Below, piece by piece: positions 1 through 5,378 of a DNA stretch of 8,936 nt. Below the pieces are notes generated by a model. The model was not told the DNA's origin, made no database searches, and worked only from the letters and a program-made list of their open reading frames with translations. The position numbers were made by a program, and so were the translations under genes. Position 1 is the first letter of the stretch, and the number at the start of each line of letters is the position of its first letter. The stretch comes from an uncultured Solirubrobacter sp. (GTDB taxonomy: Bacteria > Actinomycetota > Thermoleophilia > Solirubrobacterales > Solirubrobacteraceae): contig CALMNS010000602.1 in the NCBI GenBank assembly GCA_937871635.1, positions 1-8,936 of the forward strand. The letters run 5' to 3'.

Positions 1-112
1 CGGCGAGCGCGTCGGCGAGGCCGGCGCGCACCGGGGCGCGGCGCAGCTCGAGGACCGGCTCGTTGCGGAACGGCTCCTCGAGGCCGGCGGGCGCCGGCTC
101 GGTGACCGCCAT
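1..112 (-). CDS. pruA: 1-pyrroline-5-carboxylate dehydrogenase, N-terminal fragment
   Basis: Only the first 37 codons are in the window; the gene runs off the left edge. The visible peptide carries PFRNEPVLEL at residues 14-23, which matches the Asn-Glu-Pro segment near the N terminus of P5C dehydrogenases (aldehyde dehydrogenase superfamily). The family oxidises glutamate semialdehyde to glutamate with NAD+, the second step of proline catabolism. The ATG (112-110) shares its A with the TGA stop of the upstream proline dehydrogenase (TGATG), so translation is probably coupled. No strong Shine-Dalgarno sequence precedes it. The catalytic Cys and Glu lie outside the window, so the call rests on the N-terminal motif plus the neighbouring gene. 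Confidence 0.82.
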   Translation of the reverse strand, partial: MAVTEPAPAGLEEPFRNEPVLELRRAPVRAGLADALA

Positions 113-1512
113 CAGACCGTTCCCGCCGGCTCGCCCAGGGGGGCCTCGGCGCCGCGGCCGGGCGGGGCGAGGAGCTCCTCGAGCGGGGCCCCGCTGGCCT
201 GCTCGTGCAGGAAGGAGTCGTTCGACGTGTTCTCGAGCAGCCGGCGCACCAGGTACGCCATCCCGGCCACCAGGTCGCCCACCGGGCAGTACGCCCGCAC
301 CCGGATCCGGTTGGCGGCCAGGGCCTCCTGCAGCGGATCGCCCAGCCCGCGCAGGATCTGGAACTCGAGGTCGCCGTCCTCGCCGCCGGCCAGCCGGTTG
401 TAGGCGAGCGCGGCGGAGACCGAGCGCAGGTTGTGCGAGGCGATCGCGACCCGCACCCCGCCCGCGCGCTGCCCGTCGATGAGCCGGCGCGAGAGAGCCT
501 CGAAGTTGCGGTCGCAGTCCGCCTTGACCTCGAAGACGGGGACGGCCCACCCGTGCTGCTGGGCGTCGACGACCTCGTGGTCCCAGTAGGCGCCCTTCAC
601 GAGCCGCACGGTCAGCGGCTGCGCGCGCCCGGCGCCGGGGCCGGAGCGCACCCAGTCGAGCACCTGGTCGAGCGTGTCCGGGGAGTCGCGCAGGTAGGCC
701 TGGAGGACCATCCCGGCCGACGGGCCGTCCGCGAACTCGGGCTCGGCGAGCAGCTCGAGGACGAGCTCGAGGGTCGCGTCGCGCGAGTCGAGCGACTCCG
801 TGTCGATGTGCAGGTGGGCGCCGACCCGCTTGGCGTGGTGCAGGAGCTCGCGCAGCCGGCCGGCGGCGTCGGCCTTGCCGCGCGCCGGGGCGTCGGGCTT
901 GAGCAGCGGGGTGAGGGCGGAGACCTTCACCGACAGGTTGGCCCGGGGGAGGGGGCCGAGCGGGTCGGACTCGAGCTGCGCGCGATGGGGCCACTCGGCC
1001 GCCGCGGCCGGGACGACGTCGAGCGCCTCGGCGCAGCGGGCGGCGTAGCGGTCGGCTTCGGCCTGGGTGACGGTCGCCTCCCCGAGCAGGTCGACCGAGC
1101 TCGCCACCCCGTCCTTCCAGAGCCCGCGGAGCACCCCGAGGGCGGCTTCCGGGCTCTCCCCGACGATGAACCGGTGGGCCATGTGCTTGACCCCGGTGGC
1201 GGCGGCCCGGCCGATCGCGAGGCGCCCGGCCTTCGTGTTGCCCATCCGCATGGCCGCCGCGATCGGCGGCGGCGGCGCCTCGACCTCGCCGAGGAACCCG
1301 GTCAGGTGGCGGCTGAGGTCGTCGAGCGAGCGGCAGGCCGGGACCACGTCGACGAAGCGGAACAGCGCCGCCTTGAGCTCGGCGTCGGCCGACGCGAGGT
1401 CCATCGCCTTCGTGTCGAGCGCCTTGAGCGGATGCCGGGCCGACGAGGGCAGCGCCCCGGCCAGGGCCGATCCCACCGTGAAGAGCTCCCGCTCCAGCCT
1501 CGCCTCGTCCAT
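112..1512 (-). CDS. Proline dehydrogenase (PutA-type PRODH domain)
   Basis: FAD-dependent enzyme that oxidises L-proline to 1-pyrroline-5-carboxylate and passes electrons to the quinone pool. The 466-residue protein shows the PRODH barrel motifs in order: NLSVKVSALTPL (192-203), HIDTES (235-240), QAYLRD (271-276), RLVKGAYWD (303-311), ASHN (358-361), EFQILRGLGDPL (383-394), RAYCPVGDL (406-414) and YLVRRLLENTSNDSF (420-434). These resemble the PRODH half of bifunctional PutA, including the helical segment before the barrel, more than the short (about 300-residue) monofunctional enzymes. The protein ends soon after the barrel, and the P5C dehydrogenase follows as a separate overlapping gene, so this is a split version of PutA. 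There is no DNA-binding ribbon-helix-helix domain at the N terminus. The ATG at 1512 sits 7 bases after a TACGCT -10 element and has no Shine-Dalgarno, which suggests a leaderless message. putA or fadM would be alternative gene names. Confidence 0.93.
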   Translation of the reverse strand: MDEARLERELFTVGSALAGALPSSARHPLKALDTKAMDLASADAELKAALFRFVDVVPACRSLDDLSRHLTGFLGEVEAPPPPIAAAMRMGNTKAGRLAIGRAAATGVKHMAHRFIVGESPEAALGVLRGLWKDGVASSVDLLGEATVTQAEADRYAARCAEALDVVPAAAAEWPHRAQLESDPLGPLPRANLSVKVSALTPLLKPDAPARGKADAAGRLRELLHHAKRVGAHLHIDTESLDSRDATLELVLELLAEPEFADGPSAGMVLQAYLRDSPDTLDQVLDWVRSGPGAGRAQPLTVRLVKGAYWDHEVVDAQQHGWAVPVFEVKADCDRNFEALSRRLIDGQRAGGVRVAIASHNLRSVSAALAYNRLAGGEDGDLEFQILRGLGDPLQEALAANRIRVRAYCPVGDLVAGMAYLVRRLLENTSNDSFLHEQASGAPLEELLAPPGRGAEAPLGEPAGTV

Positions 1513-1525
1513 GGCCCGCAGCGTA
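1513..1525 (-). promoter_or_regulatory. Leaderless promoter of the proline dehydrogenase gene
   Basis: On the minus strand a TACGCT hexamer (1525-1520) matches the TANNNT form of a sigma70-type -10 box. It is followed by 7 bases and then the ATG at 1512. At that spacing transcription would begin at or next to the A of ATG. No Shine-Dalgarno sequence lies in the short gap, and no -35 box is recognisable. The call is an inference from motif and spacing. Confidence 0.5.
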
Positions 1526-1540
1526 GTGCCCGGATCCCGG

Positions 1541-1558
1541 GCGCCCGCCCCGGGGCGC
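1541..1558 (-). terminator. Weak GC-rich hairpin after the hydrolase gene
   Basis: Between the hydrolase stop (1567) and the proline dehydrogenase promoter there is a short inverted repeat: GCGCCC at 1541-1546 pairs with GGGCGC at 1553-1558. A GCCCCGGGGC palindrome is nested at 1547-1556. No T tract follows on the minus strand. It may be a non-canonical terminator or simply a by-product of the GC-rich sequence. Confidence 0.2.
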
Positions 1559-1566
1559 GCGGCCGC

Positions 1567-2550
1567 TCAGCCCGCCGTCTCGAAGCGCACGAGGCCGTCG
1601 GCCTCGACCTCCACCACGGCCCCCCGCGAGAGCAGGAGGTCGACGTGGCCGAGCACCTCGGAGAGCGTCAGGTACGCCTGGGTGACCGCGACGGTGCCCC
1701 ACATGGCCTGGGCGATCTCGTAGGCGCTGCGCGGCCGCTCGGCGATGAGCCGCCCGATCCGCCTCGCCCGGCGCTCGTGCAGGGCGAAGCGCTCGTCGAT
1801 GAGCTTCGCGTGCTCGGTGACCGGCTCGCCGTGGCCCGGGAGGACGACCGCGGCGGGCAGCGCGCGCGTGAGTTGCAGGGAGGCGACGTAGGTCTCCAGC
1901 GCGTGCGGGCGCCGCTCGGGATCGTGCTCGCCCGAGCGACCGCCGAGCGGCCGGGAGATCACCGGGTTCGAGGAGATGTGGCCGATCAGGTGGTCCGCGC
2001 CGAGCAGCACGGAGCGCTCCTCGTCCCAGAAGATGGTGTCCGACGGCGAGTGCCCCGGCCGGTGCTGGACCTCCCATGTGCGGTCGCGGAACGCGAGGCG
2101 GTCGCCGTCGGCGAGCCGCCGGTCCACCGTCGCGCTCGTGCCCCAGCCGCGGTACGCGCGCGAGACGGAGCGCAGCGCCGTGACCACGTCGCGCGGGATC
2201 CCGTGGGCCAGCATGAGGGTCTCGGCCAGCTCGTCGTCGCGCTCGGCCTCGGCCGCGAAGTCCTCGAGCAGCGGCGCCAGCAGGTCCAAGGCGCAGATCT
2301 CGGCGCCCGAGCGGCGGGCGAGGATGTCGACCAGCCCGAGGTGGTCCATGTGCTGGTGCGAGACGACGATCCGCTCGAGGTCCTCGATCCGGTGTCCCCT
2401 CGCGGCCAGCGCCCGCTCGAGCTCGTCGAGCGCCTTGCCCGAGTTCGGCCCCGTGTCGAGCAGGGTCAGCGGCTCGTCCTCGACCAGGTAGCAGTTGACG
2501 GTCCCGACGGCGAACGGCGTCGGGATGAGCAGACGGTGGATGCCGTGCAC
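1567..2550 (-). CDS. Metallo-beta-lactamase-fold hydrolase with C-terminal winged-helix-like region
   Basis: Predicted cytoplasmic, probably binuclear zinc hydrolase of the glyoxalase II / LACTB2-like branch of the MBL superfamily; the substrate cannot be read from the sequence. The 327-residue protein has the metal motif HQHMDH (65-70, HxHxDH), then His167 in RPGHS, Asp186 in LGADH and His240 in LPGHGEP, so all expected metal ligands are present. Asp32 in LLDTGP is the usual early-strand Asp. After the catalytic domain, residues about 255-327 form a helix-rich tail (ERRARRIGRLIAERPRSAYE and following) ending in short strands, as in MBL proteins with a C-terminal winged-helix domain. The start is a GTG at 2550. 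Starting here keeps the IHRLLIPTPFAVGTVN strand that opens the fold, but the codon sits inside a strong inverted repeat. The gene lies 45 bases beyond the DUF4383-like gene and 54 bases before proline dehydrogenase. A direct link to proline catabolism is not shown. Confidence 0.88.
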   Translation of the reverse strand: MHGIHRLLIPTPFAVGTVNCYLVEDEPLTLLDTGPNSGKALDELERALAARGHRIEDLERIVVSHQHMDHLGLVDILARRSGAEICALDLLAPLLEDFAAEAERDDELAETLMLAHGIPRDVVTALRSVSRAYRGWGTSATVDRRLADGDRLAFRDRTWEVQHRPGHSPSDTIFWDEERSVLLGADHLIGHISSNPVISRPLGGRSGEHDPERRPHALETYVASLQLTRALPAAVVLPGHGEPVTEHAKLIDERFALHERRARRIGRLIAERPRSAYEIAQAMWGTVAVTQAYLTLSEVLGHVDLLLSRGAVVEVEADGLVRFETAG

Positions 2551-2581
2551 GGGGGCGGATCCTAAGGACCCGCCCCCGTGC
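2547..2581 (-). promoter_or_regulatory. Near-perfect inverted repeat covering the start of the hydrolase gene
   Basis: The 16-base arms 2547-2562 (GCACGGGGGCGGATCC) and 2566-2581 (GGACCCGCCCCCGTGC) are complementary at 15 of 16 positions around a TAA centre. On the minus strand the repeat starts about 15 bases after the stop of the DUF4383-like gene, as a terminator would, but no T tract follows. The distal arm contains the GTG start (2550) of the hydrolase, and the centre contains TAGGAT (2564-2559), a TANNNT -10 match 8 bases upstream of that GTG. An AGGA within the same hexamer could instead serve as a Shine-Dalgarno 9 bases from GTG. It may therefore be a terminator, an operator, an RNA switch hiding the start codon, or a combination. 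Confidence 0.5.
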
Positions 2582-2595
2582 GGGCCCCGTGCCGG

Positions 2596-3168
2596 CTAGC
2601 GGCGGGTGCCGGGGCTGCGCGCGCCCGTGCTGGCGCGGTGGTTGCCGGCCTGGGCGTCGCGCAGGCCGCGCTCGTAGTCGTCGTCGCGGCTGCCGACGCG
2701 CTCACGGCGGGGCTCGATGTGGTCGTCGTCGCGCTTGTTCTTGTTCTTGCCCACGCGCGGCAGCAGCGCGAGGATGATGAGCAGGGCCGCGGCGGCGCCC
2801 AGCAGGAGCTTCGTCAGGCCGTTGGCGGCGAAGATGCCGAAGACATCGTCGCCGTCGACCAGCGCGATGACGGACGCCGCGCCGAGCACGAGGCCGACGA
2901 TCAGCGAGAGGCTCTTGGCCGCCCAGTGCATCGGCGAGGCGAACAGCAGCAGTGCACCGGCGCCGATCAGCAGCAGGTTCGTCCATCCGTTCGCCTCGAA
3001 CCCTAGGAACGTTTCACCCTGCGCCGTCCCGTCCACCGGGCTCGCGTCGAACGAGTTGCCCGCGAAGACGAACCCGAGTATGCCCGCGGCGAGCAGGATG
3101 ATGCCCGTGACGCCCACGGGGCCCTTGGCGAGCGATACGCCCTTGTCGTTTCGGTTCTTGGAAGCCAT
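2596..3168 (-). CDS. DUF4383-like four-helix membrane protein
   Basis: Small integral membrane protein of 190 residues with no known activity. Hydrophobic segments lie at about 17-36, 63-77, 86-103 and 118-136. They are followed by a strongly charged, probably cytoplasmic tail (141-190) rich in Arg, Asp and Lys. Two similar segments, EANGWTNLLLIGAGALLL (58-75) and AANGLTKLLLGAAAALLI (114-131), suggest an internal duplication. They resemble the Asn-containing repeats of DUF4383 proteins, common in actinobacteria; that assignment is by resemblance. I chose the ATG at 3168 because GAAGG lies 8 bases upstream. A GTG at 3177 in the same frame adds MEA but has no properly spaced ribosome site. The gene is divergent from the ABC operon and ends just before the inverted repeat at 2547-2581. 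Confidence 0.7.
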   Translation of the reverse strand: MASKNRNDKGVSLAKGPVGVTGIILLAAGILGFVFAGNSFDASPVDGTAQGETFLGFEANGWTNLLLIGAGALLLFASPMHWAAKSLSLIVGLVLGAASVIALVDGDDVFGIFAANGLTKLLLGAAAALLIILALLPRVGKNKNKRDDDHIEPRRERVGSRDDDYERGLRDAQAGNHRASTGARSPGTRR

Positions 3169-3210
3169 GGCCTCCACCTTCCCAAGCCGAAGCGCCCGTA
3201 CCCCTTCGCC

Positions 3211-3230
3211 CGCGGCGGGGCCCCGCCGCG
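3211..3230. repeat. Perfect 20-bp palindrome between divergent genes
   Basis: CGCGGCGGGG at 3211-3220 is followed directly by its exact reverse complement at 3221-3230. It lies between the DUF4383-like gene and the ABC operon, just upstream of the probable -35 of the latter (3241). It could be a regulator site or a cruciform-forming element; GC-rich intergenic DNA also makes such symmetry more likely by chance. Confidence 0.5.
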
Positions 3231-3240
3231 CGGCAGCTTG

Positions 3241-3278
3241 TTGCGAACCTACTGCCGATGTAGTAGAACTACTATGCC
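3241..3278 (+). promoter_or_regulatory. Promoter and operator-like dyad of the ABC transporter operon
   Basis: A plausible sigma70-type promoter has TTGCGA at 3241-3246, a 17-base spacer and TAGAAC at 3264-3269, followed by 9 bases and the ATG at 3279. The message would have a leader of only a few bases, and no Shine-Dalgarno is present. The -10 is embedded in the perfect dyad TAGTAG-AA-CTACTA (3261-3274). A further half-site CTACT (3249-3253) lies in the spacer. A protein bound here would block RNA polymerase. The AT content of the element stands out from the surrounding GC-rich sequence. The XRE regulator at the end of the operon is a candidate ligand, but this is inference. Confidence 0.6.
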
Positions 3279-4220
3279 ATGGAACCGGGTGATCGCGACC
3301 AGCGCAGCACGAACACCGTCGTGGAGGTCGGCGATCTGCGGATGCGCTACGGATCGCACGAGGTGCTCACCGGCGTCGACTTCGAGGTGCGCCGGGGCGA
3401 GGTCGTCGCGCTCTTGGGGCCCAACGGCGCCGGCAAGACCACCACGATCGAGATCCTCGAGGGGTTCCGCACCCGCAGCTCCGGCCGGGTCACCGTCCTC
3501 GGGGAGGATCCCGCCCAGGCCGGCGAGGCGTGGCGCGCGCGGACCGGGGTGGTCCTCCAGTCCTGGCGCGACCACCCTCGCTGGACCCCGCGGCGCCTGC
3601 TCGCGCACCTCGGCGGCTTCTACGCCCCGTACGGAACCCGGGAGACGCCGCGGCCGTTCGACGTGGAGGAGCTCATCGGGCTCGTGGGGCTCGGCTCCCA
3701 CGCCGACCGGAGGATCGTCACGCTCTCCGGCGGCCAGCGGCGGCGCCTCGACGTCGCCGTCGGCATCGTCGGTCGCCCGGAGCTCCTGTTCCTCGACGAG
3801 CCGACGGCGGGCTTCGACCCCCACGCCCGGCGCGAGTTCCACGACCTCGTCCACCGGCTCTCGGACCTCGACGGCACCACGATCCTGCTGACCACGCACA
3901 ACCTCGACGAGGCCGAGCGGCTGGCGGACCGCATCCTGATCCTGGCGAACGGGACAATCGTCGCGGACGGGAGCGCCGACCAGCTCGCCCGGCAGGTGGC
4001 CGGTGCGGCCGAGGTCCGGTGGCGCGCCGGGGGCGAGGCCTTCGTGCACGCGACGCAGGACGCCACCGCCTTCGTCCGCGAGCTGCTCGCGAGGGGCGGC
4101 GACGACGTCACCGACCTCGAAGTGCGCCGGGTGAGCCTGGAGGACACCTACATGTCGCTCGTCCATGGTCAGGCCGGCGCCGCCGAGCCTTCTGGCGCGG
4201 CGCTGGAGCTCGTCGGATGA
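3279..4220 (+). CDS. ABC transporter ATP-binding protein (exporter, DrrA/CcmA-like)
   Basis: Cytoplasmic ATPase subunit of an ABC-2 type exporter; 313 residues. The nucleotide-binding domain spans about residues 14-240, with Walker A GPNGAGKTT (47-55), Q-loop Gln94 in VVLQ, signature LSGGQ (149-153), Walker B LLFLDEP (169-175), D-loop GFDP (178-181, where GLDP is commoner) and H-loop His207 in TTH. All catalytic positions are present, so the ATPase should be active. Residues about 241-313 form a C-terminal extension like that of drug and antibiotic exporter ATPases such as DrrA; the LEDTYMSLV segment (288-296) is typical of this group. The substrate cannot be inferred. The stop overlaps the permease start (ATGA). 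The ATG at 3279 is chosen for its position just after the predicted -10; the core domain itself begins at about Val14. Confidence 0.93.
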   Translation: MEPGDRDQRSTNTVVEVGDLRMRYGSHEVLTGVDFEVRRGEVVALLGPNGAGKTTTIEILEGFRTRSSGRVTVLGEDPAQAGEAWRARTGVVLQSWRDHPRWTPRRLLAHLGGFYAPYGTRETPRPFDVEELIGLVGLGSHADRRIVTLSGGQRRRLDVAVGIVGRPELLFLDEPTAGFDPHARREFHDLVHRLSDLDGTTILLTTHNLDEAERLADRILILANGTIVADGSADQLARQVAGAAEVRWRAGGEAFVHATQDATAFVRELLARGGDDVTDLEVRRVSLEDTYMSLVHGQAGAAEPSGAALELVG

Positions 4221-5071
4221 CGAGCGTCGGGGCGCACGCCGTCGGCCTCGGCCTCCGGCGCGGCTGGTACGAGTTCGCCCAGAGCCTGCGCAGTGCCCAG
4301 GACCAGGGCTTCTACCTGTTCACCGGGCTCGTGGCGCTCGGCTACCTCGTGCTCAACCGCGACGACCGCGTGGCGGGGACGGGCCTCCTCGAGCCCACGG
4401 TGACGCTCCCGAGCCTGCTCGGGGCGTTCGTCGTGTTCGGCGCCGTGGTGGGCCCGGGCTACGCCCTGGCCATGGCGCGCGAGGACGGCACCCTGCTGCG
4501 CTACAAGACGGCGCCACACGGACTGCTGGCCTACTTCACGGGCCAGCTCGTCACCCAGGCGCTGGCCGTCGTGCCCCAGCTGCTCGTGCTCCTCGTCCCG
4601 AGCTTCCTCCTCTTCGACGTGATGGCCGGGGGTGCGGACGGGTGGTTGACGCTGGCGTGGGTGCTCGCGCTCGGCCTCCTGGCCACCCTGCCGATCGGGA
4701 TGATCATCGGCGCGCTGGTCCCGAGCACCCAGCGGATGGGGACCTGGGGCATGCTCCCGATCCTCGTGCTCACCGGGATCTCGGGCATCCTGTTCCCCGT
4801 CCAGGAGCTGTGGGGCTGGGTGCAGGTCGTCGCCCAGGCGTTCCCGACCTACTGGATCGGGCTGGGGATGCGCTCCGCGTTCCTCCCGGACGCGGCCGCG
4901 GCCCTCGAGATCGGCGGGAGCTGGCGCACGGCGCAGACGGTGCTCGTGCTCTCGGCCTGGGCGGTCGTCGGCGCGCTGCTCACGCCGATCGTGCTGCGCC
5001 GCATGGCCCGCCGGCAGTCCGGATCGCAGGTCGAGCGTGCCCGGCAGGCGGCGGTGCAGTGGATCCGGTGA
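4217..5071 (+). CDS. ABC-2 type transporter permease
   Basis: Membrane subunit partnering the ATPase encoded immediately upstream; 284 residues. Hydrophobic segments are visible at about 31-47, 63-85, 114-134, 143-170, 176-196 and 240-260, giving the six helices typical of ABC-2 permeases. The loop AREDGTLLRYKTAP (87-100) matches the conserved cytoplasmic R-E-x-G-T stretch between the second and third helices of this family. GISGILFPVQEL (187-198) matches the conserved segment near the fifth helix. The ATG at 4217 overlaps the ATPase stop by four bases (ATGA), with GGAG at 4205-4208 as a well-spaced ribosome site, so the two proteins are probably made in balanced amounts. One permease and one ATPase imply a complex with two copies of each. 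Confidence 0.92.
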   Translation: MTSVGAHAVGLGLRRGWYEFAQSLRSAQDQGFYLFTGLVALGYLVLNRDDRVAGTGLLEPTVTLPSLLGAFVVFGAVVGPGYALAMAREDGTLLRYKTAPHGLLAYFTGQLVTQALAVVPQLLVLLVPSFLLFDVMAGGADGWLTLAWVLALGLLATLPIGMIIGALVPSTQRMGTWGMLPILVLTGISGILFPVQELWGWVQVVAQAFPTYWIGLGMRSAFLPDAAAALEIGGSWRTAQTVLVLSAWAVVGALLTPIVLRRMARRQSGSQVERARQAAVQWIR

Positions 5072-5087
5072 GGCGACGCCGGGGCCG

Positions 5088-5339
5088 ATGAGCGACGCCG
5101 TGCACAACCGCATCGCCCTGCTCCGTGCCGAGCAGGGCGTCTCGCGCCGCGAGCTCGCGATCGCGCTCGGGGTCCACTACCAGACGGTGGGCTACCTCGA
5201 GCGCGGCGAGTACAGCCCGAGCCTGCAGCTCGCGCTGCGCATCGCCGCCTTCTTCGGCGTCCCCGTCGAGGTCGTCTTCTCGCTCGAGCCGTTCCCGCGC
5301 GTGGGGCCCGCGGGGAGCGCCGACCGACGCGCGGCCTGA
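5088..5339 (+). CDS. Small XRE-family helix-turn-helix regulator
   Basis: An 83-residue protein that is almost entirely one Cro/C1-type DNA-binding domain. The helix-turn-helix is at about residues 19-40 (SRRELAIALGVHYQTVGYLERG), followed by YSPSLQLALRIAAFFGVPVEVVF, which is typical of the short stand-alone regulators often found next to membrane or ABC-transporter genes. There is no ligand domain; the last 15 residues look disordered. The gene begins 16 bases after the permease stop and is probably cotranscribed with it. The ATG at 5088 removes an N-terminal stretch that would overlap the permease; its ribosome site is weak (GGGG 4 bases upstream). It may autoregulate the operon through the dyad at 3261-3274; this is inference. 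Confidence 0.9.
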   Translation: MSDAVHNRIALLRAEQGVSRRELAIALGVHYQTVGYLERGEYSPSLQLALRIAAFFGVPVEVVFSLEPFPRVGPAGSADRRAA

Positions 5340-5357
5340 GCGGCTGACCCCGGGCCC

Positions 5358-5373
5358 GGCGCCCACGGGCGCC
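5358..5373. terminator. Possible bidirectional terminator between convergent genes
   Basis: GGCGCCC at 5358-5364 pairs with GGGCGCC at 5367-5373, leaving a very tight loop. It lies in the 39-base gap between the convergent stops of the XRE regulator and the phosphomannomutase, where a shared terminator would be expected. There is no T tract on either side, so it is at best a non-canonical terminator. Confidence 0.3.
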
Positions 5374-5378
5374 CGTCC

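Noticed and set aside
205..2565. A 786-codon open frame on the plus strand, antisense to proline dehydrogenase and the hydrolase
   Set aside because: Its product is a low-complexity Arg/Val/Leu/Asp/Gly-rich chain with no domain, and it crosses two well-supported genes and their gap. Such antisense frames are expected in GC-rich DNA.
3169..3177. GTG start three codons upstream for the DUF4383-like protein
   Set aside because: The only ribosome-site-like sequence (GAAGG) is spaced correctly for the ATG at 3168 and abuts the GTG.
3249..4166. A minus-strand frame opposite the ABC ATPase
   Set aside because: It is the antisense of a gene with intact Walker A, signature and Walker B motifs, and its product has no recognisable domain.
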